Shown here: positions 1 to 8,880 of the stretch, one piece after another
Layout of the letters: each line of letters opens with the position of its first letter
Position numbering within the stretch: the stretch's first letter is position 1
Assembly: GCA_028554795.2 (NCBI GenBank)
Contig: CM068842.1
Coordinates: 49,373,574-49,437,573, forward strand
Reading direction: 5' to 3'
From: Sinohyriopsis cumingii
Taxonomy: Eukaryota > Mollusca > Bivalvia > Unionida > Unionidae
DNA length: 64,000 nucleotides
Notes under the pieces: generated by a model
What the model saw: only the letters and a program-made list of their open reading frames with translations
What the model was told of the DNA's origin: nothing
Database searches by the model: none
Translations under genes and position numbers: made by a program

Positions 1-2
1 GG

Positions 3-206
3 AGTCTCATCTCGGACGAAGTCGTGTTGCATCAGTGGTATAAAGACTTGCGTGAACATTCTTGTCCACCATTAACCATTAAAGAGATCCATCGTATCGA
101 AGCTCTCCTGAAACAGAGTGGGGAGACGAAGCGAAGAAACGGTTATTTGTCAGACATTTTCAAGCAAAAAGTCAGGATCGAATTGATGACTTATTATTAC
201 CTGTGA
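3..206 (+). CDS. C-terminal end of an unidentified element gene (open at left edge)
   Basis: A reading frame open from the window edge to a TGA at 204-206. The visible 67 or so residues are hydrophilic and mixed-charge (KEIHRIEALLKQSGE region) with no membrane segment. It ends 24 bases before the protease ATG, on the same strand, so it is probably the preceding gene of the same element. I do not recognise the family. The true start is outside the window or at Met 24. Confidence 0.35.
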   Translation, partial: SLISDEVVLHQWYKDLREHSCPPLTIKEIHRIEALLKQSGETKRRNGYLSDIFKQKVRIELMTYYYL

Positions 207-229
207 AGAAGAAAAAAACCACACAAAAC

Positions 230-792
230 ATGGATACCTGGGAACTTTATTACCTTTTGAACCACAGTTCGTACACGGCTTCTTGGAATCCTGTCGTCTG
301 TGCTAAAGATGAACTCCCTCATCGCAAACCTCAAGACCATCTAGCTTATGTCATCAACACGGACGACAGTCATCTCCCAGGAACCCCCTGGGTAGCCGTC
401 TACTTTCCTCAAGAAGGATGTGTGGAATATTTTGATTCGTATGGATTGCCCCCTTTCGAAGACGATATCATTGACTTTATGAGAAGAAATGCTCAGACCA
501 CCCGATTCAATAATGTGAAATTACAAGGCACAGATTCCTTGGTGTGTGGACAATATTGTGTGTTTATTTTCTGCATCGTCGCAGCCTGGGCTATTCTTTA
601 GAACATTTAGTGACTCATTTTGATCCTCGTTCTTCTTCTAGAAACGATGTGAAAGTAAATCAATGGTTTTGTGACCATTATGCTTATCTTTTGTCTCAAG
701 CTAGGAAACGTAGTGTCCATCAATGGCCTAATGACTTCCAACAGTGGAAATCACAATTTCATTCACAACGTTGTCAGCCTTGTCCAAAATAA
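230..792 (+). pseudogene. Adenovirus-type (C5-like) cysteine protease, broken
   Basis: Processing protease of the adenain fold family, which in Polinton-like elements cuts capsid precursors. The likely start is ATG 230 (MDTWELYYLLN); the frame also opens upstream from a GTG but has no better start. Visible landmarks in order: NTDDSHLPGTPWVAVYF, then EYFDSYGLPP, then VCGQYCVF with the candidate nucleophile cysteine. Family members have His where this copy has Pro in PGT-P-WVA, so the catalytic base is lost. The frame then runs into a stop at 599-601, while the expected C-terminal part (about 60 residues, ending at 792) continues in another frame, so there is a one-step frameshift around 560-600. 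Overall span fits a protease of about 190 residues. The gene is followed by an ordinary AATAAA at 903, unlike the next three genes. Confidence 0.75.
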
Positions 793-902
793 TGTGTGAG
801 TTGGAAAAAAAATGTTTGTCATTTGAAACAAAATGTTTGATGTTATATTGTTGGATTATTGTTAAAAATGTTAGAGTTGTTTGTTAGTGTTAAGTGATTT
901 TG

Positions 903-908
903 AATAAA
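903..908 (+). terminator. AATAAA polyadenylation signal after the protease gene
   Basis: Hexamer about 110 bases past the end of the protease frame, followed by T- and GT-rich sequence. It contrasts with the histone-like ends of the three downstream genes. Confidence 0.45.
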
Positions 909-1040
909 AAAATGTTGTGTTTTGAAAAAAAAATGCCTTTGTGGTTTGTTTGACTATAGAAATCTTGAGTCATGCTCTTTGACTTCTTACTATCCCTCTC
1001 ATGGCACTCATTGAACGTTCCGGCTCGAAAACCGTGGAGA

Positions 1041-1076
1041 GATGTTTTCCTTCACGTCCGCGCTTTGACTTTAAAG
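1041..1076 (+). promoter_or_regulatory. Promoter-like box, copy 1
   Basis: First of three near-identical boxes with core TTCACGTCCGCGCTTT preceded by GATGTTTTCC and followed after a few bases by a TTTAAAG or TATAAA-like run. It lies about 55-90 bases upstream of the ATG at 1129. Position, repetition and the TATA-like tail suggest a shared promoter; this is inference. Confidence 0.6.
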
Positions 1077-1128
1077 CCAGGGTAACCTCCAGTCTAACCA
1101 TCCATTGTCGACTCATCCTCCTACGAAG

Positions 1129-1491
1129 ATGTGATCCAAACTAGCTAAGCTAAACGAAGCCTACGTGAATTTGTACAGGGTCAGACACAGTCTGATACAG
1201 AAGCCAGAAGAGATAGAGAATGTGAGAGTGCTAAAAGTCACTGAAGACCTGATAGAAGAGCTCTTCAGAGAAGAAATGAACAGGGAGAAAGAAGAATGGA
1301 CAGAGAAGTACAGACTTCAGAAACAGCAGAGAGAGCAGCAACAGCAGCAACAGCAGCAGCAGCAACCTGAACCTGACAGAGGCTTTGTCGATTGTCGTAT
1401 CGACACCAAAGAGTTCTTCTTCTCTTTCCGAAGAAACAGACCTATCGTCAGAATGTCTATCGTCAGAGGACATCGCATTCTTAGAAACTAA
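1129..1491 (+). pseudogene. Small charged, polyglutamine-containing element gene A (stop at codon 2)
   Basis: ATG at 1129 is followed at once by TGA, then the same frame stays open to 1491 (about 118 codons). The start SKLAKLNEAYVNLYRVR aligns with the start of gene B (TRLAKLLELHVHLEYAR), so the two are paralogues and the TGA is a mutation of this copy. The middle is Glu/Lys-rich and likely helical (EELFREEMNREKEEW), followed by a run of ten glutamines from mixed CAG/CAA codons near 1340-1366. No known domain is recognised. It sits between promoter box 1 and histone-like 3' end 1. Confidence 0.5.
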
Positions 1492-1517
1492 AAGATTGCC
1501 ATAGCAAACAAAAAAAC

Positions 1518-1557
1518 AGCCCTTTTCAGGGCTACCCAATACTCTAGAAAAGAAATA
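1518..1557 (+). terminator. Histone-mRNA-like 3' end, copy 1
   Basis: AGCCCTTTTCAGGGCT (1518-1533) forms a perfect 6-bp stem with a TTTC tetraloop, preceded by an A-rich flank and followed by ACCCAAT, as in replication-dependent histone mRNAs. Then comes the purine-rich CTCTAGAAAAGAAATAG (1541-1557) at the position of the histone downstream element bound by U7 snRNA. It lies 27 bases after the stop of gene A. Confidence 0.75.
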
Positions 1558-1904
1558 GTAATCCATTTGCCAATGTGTGTAGGTAGAGTAGTATGAATAT
1601 AAACACCGGCTCTTTTTTTATAGTGTGAGTGTATGTGTTTGTGTATATGATTGTGTGTTTGTAAGTGCTCACGTACGTTTGTGTGGATAGTAGATTATGA
1701 TGATTTTTTTTTTTTTTTTGCTGTTTCACGTGTGGGGAGAGTAGATTTGGGGTTTGATTGGATTGCCTTGCGTATGTGGATAGTGTATTATTTGTTTAAT
1801 AAAATTTTTTAGAATAGTGATGGGTAGTATAAAAAGTGAGTGTTTCTTTTAGGTCCGAGCGTTGTTTGGTTATGATCTAGGTAAGATCAATTTTGTTTTA
1901 GGGG

Positions 1905-1940
1905 GATGTTTTCCATCACGTCCGCGCTTTCAGTATAAAT
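1905..1940 (+). promoter_or_regulatory. Promoter-like box, copy 2
   Basis: Same core as copy 1 with one change in the first half (TCC-A-TCACG) and a TATAAAT directly downstream (1934-1940). About 55-90 bases before the ATG at 1994, the same spacing as copy 1. Confidence 0.6.
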
Positions 1941-1993
1941 TAAAAATCGTTCGGCAGTCTAGCTACCCTTGTTGATTGATCAACTCCACCAGA

Positions 1994-2309
1994 ATGAACA
2001 CCAGACTAGCTAAACTGCTTGAACTTCATGTACACCTGGAATATGCCAGGCGTATAGTGAATTGAGCTGGCTGCAGAGGCCATCGTAGAAGAGGGAAGGA
2101 TGAAAGAGGAGGAGAGAAGAAACAAAGAAGAGGAGGAGAGAAGAAACAAAGAGGAAGAAAAGGAAAGAGGAAATTTCAGAATCCCAGGGACAGAAGATTG
2201 GGGTTCTGAAACCACTTATCCCGCCTCTGCTCTCCCCCAAAAAAGAGTGAAAAGAGACTGGGGAAGAAGATGTGTGTGTGGTGCCAGGCCTGGAAGGTGT
2301 CATCATTAA
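1994..2309 (+). pseudogene. Small charged element gene B (frameshifted)
   Basis: ATG at 1994 opens a frame related to gene A but meets TGA at 2063. The adjacent frame stays open from about 2064 (ELAAEAIVEEG) through a Glu/Arg-rich repeat (RRNKEEEE, two copies) to a stop at 2309, so a frameshift near 2060 splits the gene. The combined product would be about 105 residues: a short helical start, an acidic/basic coiled-coil-like middle and a basic tail (QKRVKRDWGRR). No known family recognised. Flanked by promoter box 2 and histone-like 3' end 2. Confidence 0.5.
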
Positions 2310-2337
2310 CCAGGTACCGTGGAGTTCAAAAACAAAC

Positions 2338-2377
2338 AGCCCTTTTCAGGACTACCCAATACTCTAGAAAAGAAATA
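2338..2377 (+). terminator. Histone-mRNA-like 3' end, copy 2
   Basis: AGCCCTTTTCAGGACT (2338-2353), the same stem-loop with one mispaired position, followed by ACCCAAT and an identical purine-rich element CTCTAGAAAAGAAATAG (2361-2377). It is 28 bases after the stop of gene B, matching copy 1. Confidence 0.7.
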
Positions 2378-2591
2378 GTAATCGATTTGCCAACGTGTGT
2401 ATGTAGAGTAGTGTGAATATAAACACTGACTCTTTTTTTCTTGTGTGTTTGTAAGCGCTCACGTACGTTTGTGTGGATAGTAGATTTGGGTTTAATTTTA
2501 ATGCTTTGCGTGTGTGAATAGTAGATTAGGTTTTTTTTATTGATGCTTCACGTATGTGGATAGTAGATCATATGAAATGAGAAAAGTAGGG

Positions 2592-2627
2592 GATGTTTTC
2601 CTTCACGTCCGCGCTTTAACTATAAAA
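2592..2627 (+). promoter_or_regulatory. Promoter-like box, copy 3
   Basis: Same core as copies 1 and 2, followed by CTATAAAA. It lies about 50-85 bases upstream of the ATG at 2679. Confidence 0.6.
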
Positions 2628-2678
2628 CTAACAGTGTTTGCCATTGGAGCCCATTCCACGGAATAAGCAAACAAGAAG

Positions 2679-3243
2679 ATGCCAGCAGCTTCAGCTTTGT
2701 ATAACAACCTTATGGGAAGTTGGTACTGGATGGTGGATGGATTGAATGTAGCAGAAAGGCTTGAACAGGAATGGAGGCATGCAGTGACAAAAGACTTCGT
2801 CTCAAGACAAGTAACCAGCCTCCACTTAGCAATCGATATTGTGAAAGAAATGATAGAGGATGAGGAGAAGAGAATCAGAGGTTTCATTAACCCACCGTAT
2901 GTGAAAGTGGGCAAGTTGAAAGAAGCCACAGTTTGTGACGAGTGTAAGGTGTTTTTTAGAAGACATTGTAGAATGGACAGATTGGTCTTTTGTGAAGTGG
3001 GGCTTAGACAAGTTTAAGAAAGCGGAAGAAGTAATGAGGAAAGTGCTGACCGAAGAGGTCAAGAACATCAAAGAAAAGTGGTCAAAGGAAAGAAAAGAAG
3101 AAGAAAATAGAAAGAAAAAGGAAGAACTAGAGAAACTAAACGCTAACTGGATGAAAATCCAACAGAAGTTCCGAGCCATGGGTCACCCGGACTGGATACC
3201 GGAAACAGAAAAGAAGAAGAAGAAAGAAATGATGGAAAAATAA
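2679..3243 (+). pseudogene. Charged coiled-coil element gene C (frameshifted)
   Basis: ATG at 2679 opens about 110 codons ending at 3017. A second frame, open from about 2935, continues to 3243 with the lysine/glutamate-rich helix (KEKWSKERKEEENRKKKEE) and a tail containing GHPDWIPE. The two halves overlap by about 80 bases and together sit exactly between promoter box 3 and histone-like 3' end 3, so they are best read as one gene of about 185 residues split by a frameshift near 2940. No known domain is recognised. Two overlapping genes remain possible. Confidence 0.5.
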
Positions 3244-3296
3244 GGGGATGGATAAAGAAGTTAAGGAGTTAGAAGAAAAAGAAGAAGAAACCCAAA

Positions 3297-3335
3297 GGCC
3301 CTTTTCAGGGCCACACCAATTTCTCGAAAAGAGAT
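3297..3335 (+). terminator. Histone-mRNA-like 3' end, copy 3
   Basis: GGCCCTTTTCAGGGCC (3297-3312) is the canonical histone stem-loop, with CCAAA on the 5' side and ACACCA on the 3' side, followed by the purine-rich TTCTCGAAAAGAGATCG about 9 bases on. It lies 53 bases after the stop of gene C. The stem differs from copies 1 and 2 (GGC..GCC against AGC..GCT) but keeps pairing, a compensatory change. Confidence 0.8.
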
Positions 3336-3407
3336 CGACTTTTAATTGCCTACCCCTTTTTTTTCTTTTCTTTATTTTTTTAAAAAGAAAACAAAAAAAT
3401 CCAATGT

Positions 3408-3660
3408 TCAATTCCCCTTGTCCCTAGAATTGCTTTTTTTCTCCCATGTTAAATTTCCCTTGTCGCTCAACAGACCCACGATTTATTCCCCATGTTAATT
3501 TCCCTTGTCGCTCAACAGACCCAAACTCTATTCCCATGTTAAATTTCCCTTGACGCCAAAGTGACCCAGGGGATTTCGTAATGTTAAATTTCCCATTGAC
3601 GCCTAAGTGACCCAGGGTGTTTTTTAATGCTAATTCCCATTGACGCTAAAGTGACCCGAT
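3408..3660. repeat. Terminal 50-60 bp tandem repeats of the Polinton-like element
   Basis: About six degenerate units built on ATGTTAAATTTCCC followed by TTGTCGCTCAACAGACCCA or TTGACGCCAAAGTGACCCA. They begin just after the last gene and end at the putative element boundary. Short repeats near the ends are plausible for such elements, but no inverted partner is visible in the window. Confidence 0.6.
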
Positions 3661-3664
3661 TTAC

Positions 3665-3742
3665 TACTGGCAGGCTTTCCCACGTATCCACGCTAGCCGA
3701 GCCTTGGACTCGAACCCTCGCAGACAGATGTGAGATGGGATG
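3665..3742 (-). mobile_element. SINE-B fragment (copy B1, minus strand)
   Basis: The reverse complement aligns to the tRNA-like head of SINE-B, including the box-B-like GGTTCGAGTCC and the segment GTGGGAAAGCCTGCCAGTAG. Only about 80 bp remain; the other side is cut off where the tandem repeats of the virus-like element begin. Confidence 0.65.
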
Positions 3743-4890
3743 AGTGAAGCAAAGTCATCAGTTGTAATTGTTGTTATCCTCATTTTACATATATTTAGAC
3801 ATTTAGGCAACCTTGTACCAGGATTACCTATTCGAGTTTTCGTTCACTGAGCAAATGAAGCTACCCTGATTACTGTTCATGCTGGATTGTTCTATTGTAT
3901 GACAAGTGGTAAGTAACTTTCTGATTGGTTGGTTTGCTACTTGTCTGTATAAACAAGATAGTATGAACAGCATACTAGTGGTGGTCATGCCACTGGAGTT
4001 TCTGAAGGGTACTGGTCATGGCACTGAAGTAAGAAAAGTGCCTGATTCTATTGCTTCAAGGAAAATGTGACTTTATCTTTGTCCCATATGATAAGGTAAA
4101 TAGATTTTGAATATGGTTAATGTAACAGTTTATTTTATATGTACTCTGTATATTTCTCTAGAATTTTATGTTGATGAATTTTAGTCTGCATATTTCTCTA
4201 GAATGTATGATGTATTTTAGTACCTTTAATAGGTTATCAACCTACATATTCATTTTTAAGAGCCTATCATTATGTCCATACGCTTGTCTGATTGCCTGTC
4301 TGTCTGCTCTCTACTTCTGCTCTACACACTGATTGTTGTGTTTAGGTTTATTTGGTCCACTATCTCTCTAGATGGATAATCAATAAATATATGGTGTAGT
4401 CAGATTGAATGTACTGTAAACATGATCAATGTATACATGCAGAACAATAATGCACTGATGACGGTATTATTTATTGTTGTAGTAAATGTATTTTCATTGT
4501 ATTTGCAGTGTGTAACAAAGCAGGAGAAATGTATTTATTTCCACTTGTCAACCTCATGCACAATAAAACCCAATTTCTTTTAACAAATACTGGACTTGTA
4601 TCGTCTATTCTGTTAGTAGAAGGCATGTGCTGTAACTTTAATCCATTAAAATATGCGGGCAGTTAAAAAAAAATATGGGATTAAGAAGGCAAACGATGTT
4701 TCACTTGTGTTTCTACAATGATGTTCAGCAGTTCTGGTGCTAAATAAGAGAATTATTTAATTTCTTTCACTATATCTAAGGCACATTTTCAAAATATATA
4801 ATTGTAGGCTGAAAAATAACTTGTGAATCACCGTTCCGCTGATAGACTTGTCATTAAACTCGTGTTAGTATCCTGTCCACGAAGTAGGAT

Positions 4891-4972
4891 AGTCCTACAA
4901 TGTAAGACATCGACCCAGATATTTATCCCTAAAACATAATATCGGGGTCGATGTCTTATATTGTAGGACTAG
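4891..4972. mobile_element. Small foldback MITE
   Basis: Arms 4891-4916 and 4945-4970 are inverted and match at 25 of 26 positions (outer bases AGTCCTACAATGTAAGACAT). The flanks 4881-4890 and 4973-4982 are the same 10 bases, gaagtaggat, a likely target duplication. A 9-10 bp duplication points to a Mutator-like family. Confidence 0.7.
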
Positions 4973-5224
4973 GAAGTAGGATTACTAATATTAGTACTAT
5001 CAAAAGTTAGTCATGTTGAAGAAGGGCAATAACTCTTGGAGCGCCATCTTCAGTAGTCAGATATTTCTATCGGTTGTAGGCGGGAAGGTCACCACTATAT
5101 CAGTGTTCGAGACAGGAAATTTCAGGTACATCGTTTTTATATGGGGAGAAAATCATTGTTTTTGTTAAATTACATTGATAACTAGTAATAGACTGTTGTT
5201 CTTCTGCATTCTCTTACTAGCTAC

Positions 5225-5519
5225 GATGTCGTATCCTCCGCAACTTAAGTTGATGAAGATAGTATAAGACCTATACGCGTCTGGGACGATGTCGTATCAC
5301 AGGGGTCTGACGTTTTATAAATAAAGTACGGCGAAATCTCTGACAATATGAAATCCCCTTATCGATAATAGTGTTTATTTATATTACCGACAAGGGGATT
5401 TCATATTGTCAGAGATTTCGCCGTACTTTATTGATAAAACGTCAGACTTCTGTGGTCGTATCCTCCGCAACTTTAGTTGATAAAGATAGTATAAGACCTA
5501 TACGCGTCTGGGACGATGC
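5225..5519. repeat. 63-bp tandem pair, second copy split by a MITE
   Basis: Copy 1 (5225-5287) and copy 2 (5288-5298 continued at 5455-5515) share the unit starting GATGTCGTATCCTCCGCAAC. The inserted MITE separates copy 2, so copy 1 shows the empty site. Confidence 0.75.
5299..5454. mobile_element. hAT-related MITE with 8-bp target duplication
   Basis: A nearly perfect palindrome of 156 bp whose arms start ACAGGGGTCTGACGTTTTAT and whose 3' end mirrors this. The 8 bases gtcgtatc occur on both sides (5291-5298 and 5455-5462) but only once in the empty-site copy. The arm sequence (GTACGGCGAAATCTCTGACA) matches the left end of the decayed hAT element at 20206, so that family is its probable source. 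Confidence 0.8.
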
Positions 5520-5978
5520 ACTTGAACATTAATAACATGTGATACGTCTTACATTATAGTGGTGGTGTTTGGTACCGCCCCATTTATAATATTCTGAAAA
5601 TTCTAAGGATATTGTTTGCTTTACATCAGCAATATATCGATGTTGGATATTTATTAAAAATACTGTCATTATTTTCATTTCACAACTGCTGAAAAAAAAA
5701 AAAAAGAACAGAAGAACAGGACGGAAAAATGTTAGTTAACTCCACTACTAACTCCATGGTTATGTTCATGTACACTACATCTCCAGCATTGAACAACATA
5801 TCTATTCATAATGAAGTTAACGACAGTACTGTGATGTTGTGGTTATTGTTGTGGTTGCTGTGGTTTACAGTGTGAAACATACCTCAGATCTTTTTTTCAT
5901 TTTTCCTTTTCTGAACTGTTACGTAATATTTAATTTGCTTACTGACCAATCGAAATATCTCCAGCATGTTGATGATTG

Positions 5979-6237
5979 TGTGTGTATATGTGACTTGGAT
6001 TTTTAATGTAGTTTTAACAGTTTTTCAGTCATATCGGTATGATGTCTACAGTGTGGCAGTTTATAGTGATGTCTAGCACTGGGGCATCATGCCGCAGACA
6101 TGTAGCATGATGTCCCACCCAGTCACATTATGCTGGCACCAGGCCGACCAGTCCCAATACTATCCTCTTAATGCTGAGCGCATAGCGAGGCAGCTGTTAC
6201 TACCATTTTATTAAGTCTTTGGTATGACTCGGCTGAA
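5979..6237 (-). mobile_element. SINE-A copy 1 (minus, 5'-truncated)
   Basis: Matches the body of SINE-A in reverse orientation with the (CA)n tail at its low-coordinate end; the tRNA-like head is missing. Flanked by an exact 11-bp target duplication, gttgatgattg (5968-5978 and 6238-6248). Confidence 0.9.
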
Positions 6238-6728
6238 GTTGATGATTGATAGAAATTATAAATTTTCAAGCTTATTCAGATAAATATGCTGAATGTATCT
6301 GATTGTGGAAGGGTGGGTAGGGATATCAGATGAATTTTAATCACTGCTTTATTCTTGTTAAAGCAAGTCTAATTGCATTTATCAGGCAACTTATTTCTCA
6401 ATAAATTGGAGTTTGTGATCTGGCTTTATATTTCAGTTTAGACCAAGGAAGTCTCTTTCAGATTAGTTTTATGTAAAAAGTTTTTCTTTGTAAAACCTGA
6501 TGAGATTTTCTTTATGAAGCGGGATTATAAAGTTAAGTACTAAACATTGGCTTAAACTGGATGTTTAAGATTTTTTAGTAAATTTTTATTTCTAAGGTAA
6601 GTAGGGCTGATAAGAATATGGTTTAGAGATTTTGTGATATTGTTCTGCACTTCAGATTATTTTTTTTGTTTATTGGACAGGGCATGACTTTTATAATATA
6701 TATGATATTTTAAAACACAGTATTCATG

Positions 6729-6729
<1 letters not shown>

Positions 6730-6786
<57 letters not shown>
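6730..6786. repeat. (AT)n microsatellite
   Basis: About 57 bases of pure alternating A and T. Confidence 0.98.
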
Positions 6787-6790
<4 letters not shown>

Positions 6791-7132
6791 AAAATGAAAA
6801 AGTTATGACAAGTTCTCATGTGACTGGAGGCTGGTTGTATGTTGAGGTAATGGTAATACATACTTCTGTTCTGAAGCATGACATTTGTATATGGTTGGTG
6901 TGGGGTGCTCCCAATGTTTTATTTAAACAATTATAGAAGTCCCACCCAGGCTCTATTTCCTTGGAAGTTAAATTTAGTAAAAGATGGATGTAAAGCTCTG
7001 AGCCCCTAGTCAGCAATGCTGACAATTAAATGATTGAATCTACAAAAAGTGAAATTCAATGAGTAATAATTAAGTAACAATGCAATAATCAAATGACTCA
7101 AATTTCCAATTACACTCCTTCGTCTCAACCCT

Positions 7133-7350
7133 TTAATAAGCATACTGCATCACTTGAGAGATTGATTTCTGCCTTTCCTTGTATTTCTCCCAATTCCTTC
7201 TCTTCCTTATTGACATTTCTCGAAATTCCATCTCCCCTCCTCGACTTTCTCTAGACTCCTCCACTTTCTCTCCAATGACTTTGTGGATTTCGACTGTCTT
7301 GACAAGTCTCAGTTTTGTCTCCAGCTCTTGAAGACTTGGTATCCAGTGGA
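7133..7350 (-). CDS. Possible terminal exon of an unidentified minus-strand gene
   Basis: Read on the minus strand, an acceptor-like ACTTTTCAG is followed by an open frame of 72 codons to TAA at 7133-7135. The peptide begins HWIPSLQELETKLRLVK and is rich in Lys, Glu and Arg with a heptad-like pattern, so a coiled coil is plausible. No upstream exon could be confirmed; a weak candidate lies near 7930-8090. It could also be a relic of a transposon gene. Confidence 0.3.
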
Positions 7351-8710
7351 CTGAAAAGTTCTGTGTCCCCTAAAAAGCTTCTGTGAAAACACAAGGACAG
7401 TACAATCTTTTTCCTTAGCCCTCTCATCTCACACTACACACAGCCTATCATCACCCTCTCATCTCACACTACACGCAGCCTATCATCACATAACAGCTAT
7501 TAAATTTCTTGGATCACACATTCGTTCACATTGAGATACCTATACATTCTTGTATGGTAAAGCAGACATCATAATACAGCACGGTATCAATTACTTCTTA
7601 CACATGCATCAACAAATTCCAAATTCACAATTCAAGCATGTATAAATTCTAACATGACACATTAATAAATACACTAGTTTACTATGATGTAACCTAATAG
7701 CAAATTTCAAAATTAATTCTGACCACAAGCTAACAAGCTTTATTATATAGTTCGCCTCATCTAATAATTCTCTACGTAGGCTCAAGCCCATTTCTCAAAT
7801 ACACACGTAAATGAAACATTACAAAGGTTAGTCTACAAAATAAACAATCCTAGTAAGTATACATACTTCAAATAATTACAGTTATGATGACGTAATATTC
7901 TGCAAAAATCACGCAAATAACTTACTGACCTTTTTGAAGCTTTCTTTCCTTAGAATCTACCTCTAAGTTTTGCCCCCAAATTATGAGTGGCTTTGTAAAC
8001 CCTATTGATTTGCAATCCCTCCAAGTGAATACTAAAATTTTTCTTATGAGTTTGGAAAGTATCATTCGGGTCTAAATTGTAATCACACCCTCTGTCTCAA
8101 TTTTGATTGGATATTGCTGTAAACCAATCCAATAGAACTTCGCCAACAATGTACCTCGCTGTCTGTTAATGTGGGGACTGATAAGAACACACCCCGCTCA
8201 CCACGCGGGCTTCCCTTTGATCCTAAATTAACCTTTTAGCACATAGGTGTGATAATGGCAAGCCTTTGTTTAGTCATGTGGTCTATTGCGTTTGGCGATT
8301 CAAGTTTCTGGTCTCCAGCTGGTCAGGCAACCTTGTGTAAGAGTTCAACACAAACCCCACAGCAATCTTCAGACATGAAACACATGGCCACGGTAATATT
8401 CCCAAGACAGGTAGATTATGGCTTATTTATAGCTGGGGCTTAGAAAACGTAACATAAAGGAAACTTGTATTTTATTTAATATGAAGAAATTTTCGGCATA
8501 AGGTTTTTTATCAGAATGCTGACTGCGTGTATATATATATGTGTGTGTGTGTGTGGTCATTTATTAAGTTTTCTTACAAGTGGAACATATTTATGCATGA
8601 AGTTGCACAACAGTAGAAATGAAAAAGGTTGAAATTCACCAAGCTTACATGCCATTTATTTAGACCTACAGTTTCTTACAGAAAGGCTGTTAAAGCAAAC
8701 TTAAATAGAG
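7351..8710. other. Intergenic region upstream of the glucosidase gene
   Basis: Contains a two-copy 35-bp tandem repeat at 7420-7488 (CTCTCATCTCACACTACAC), a short GT microsatellite at 8530-8555, and no convincing gene. The core promoter of the downstream gene should lie near its right end, but I see no clear TATA box or initiator. Confidence 0.5.
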
Positions 8711-8880
8711 ATGGCTAGTTCCACTAGTTCTGACTTTTCTGAACCTGCTACCAAAAGGAGAAAGACTGAGAAAAGGGAACCTTTGGGAAAGCAGCCTGGT
8801 GGTAACAAATTTTGGGGGCCTTATCTATCAGAGAGACAGTGGGGTACAGTGCGGGAAGACCTGTCAGCAAATGGAATGTG
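8711..8880 (+). CDS. Glucosidase exon 1 (start)
   Basis: ATG at 8711 with an in-frame TAA just upstream (8702-8704), so this is the start if no 5' exon is spliced in. The first 30 residues are low-complexity with a basic run [12 protein letters not shown] that resembles a monopartite nuclear localisation signal; then [20 protein letters not shown], the conserved family N-terminus. Donor ATGTG|GTATGC, phase 2. Confidence 0.9.

Larger units (their letters stand above)
1..3665 (+). mobile_element. Right end of a decayed Polinton/Maverick-like element
   Basis: A block unlike the rest of the window: densely packed short reading frames on one strand, an adenovirus-type protease relic, three repeated promoter-like boxes, three repeated 3'-end signals, and a terminal stretch of short tandem repeats. 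Protease genes of this type are a hallmark of Polintons and related virus-like elements. The left part (polymerase, integrase, capsid genes) would lie outside the window, so the class rests mainly on the protease. All four recognisable genes carry stops or frameshifts, so this copy is dead. The right boundary is put where the tandem repeats stop and a SINE fragment begins; I did not identify a clean terminal inverted repeat or target duplication. Confidence 0.6.
3743..7132. other. Intergenic stretch with MITEs and a SINE
   Basis: Apart from the hairpin at 4891, the interrupted tandem pair with a MITE at 5225-5519, the SINE-A at 5979 and the AT microsatellite at 6730, I see no gene. An AATAAA near 4562 followed by T/GT-rich sequence could be the 3' end of a transcript on the + strand, but no coding frame supports it. 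Confidence 0.6.

Noticed and set aside
2915-2975. CDECKVFFRRHC resembles a nuclear-receptor P-box
   Set aside because: Only one Cys pair in the right spacing and no rest of the zinc-finger domain; it sits at a frameshift in a small charged gene, so chance similarity is likely.
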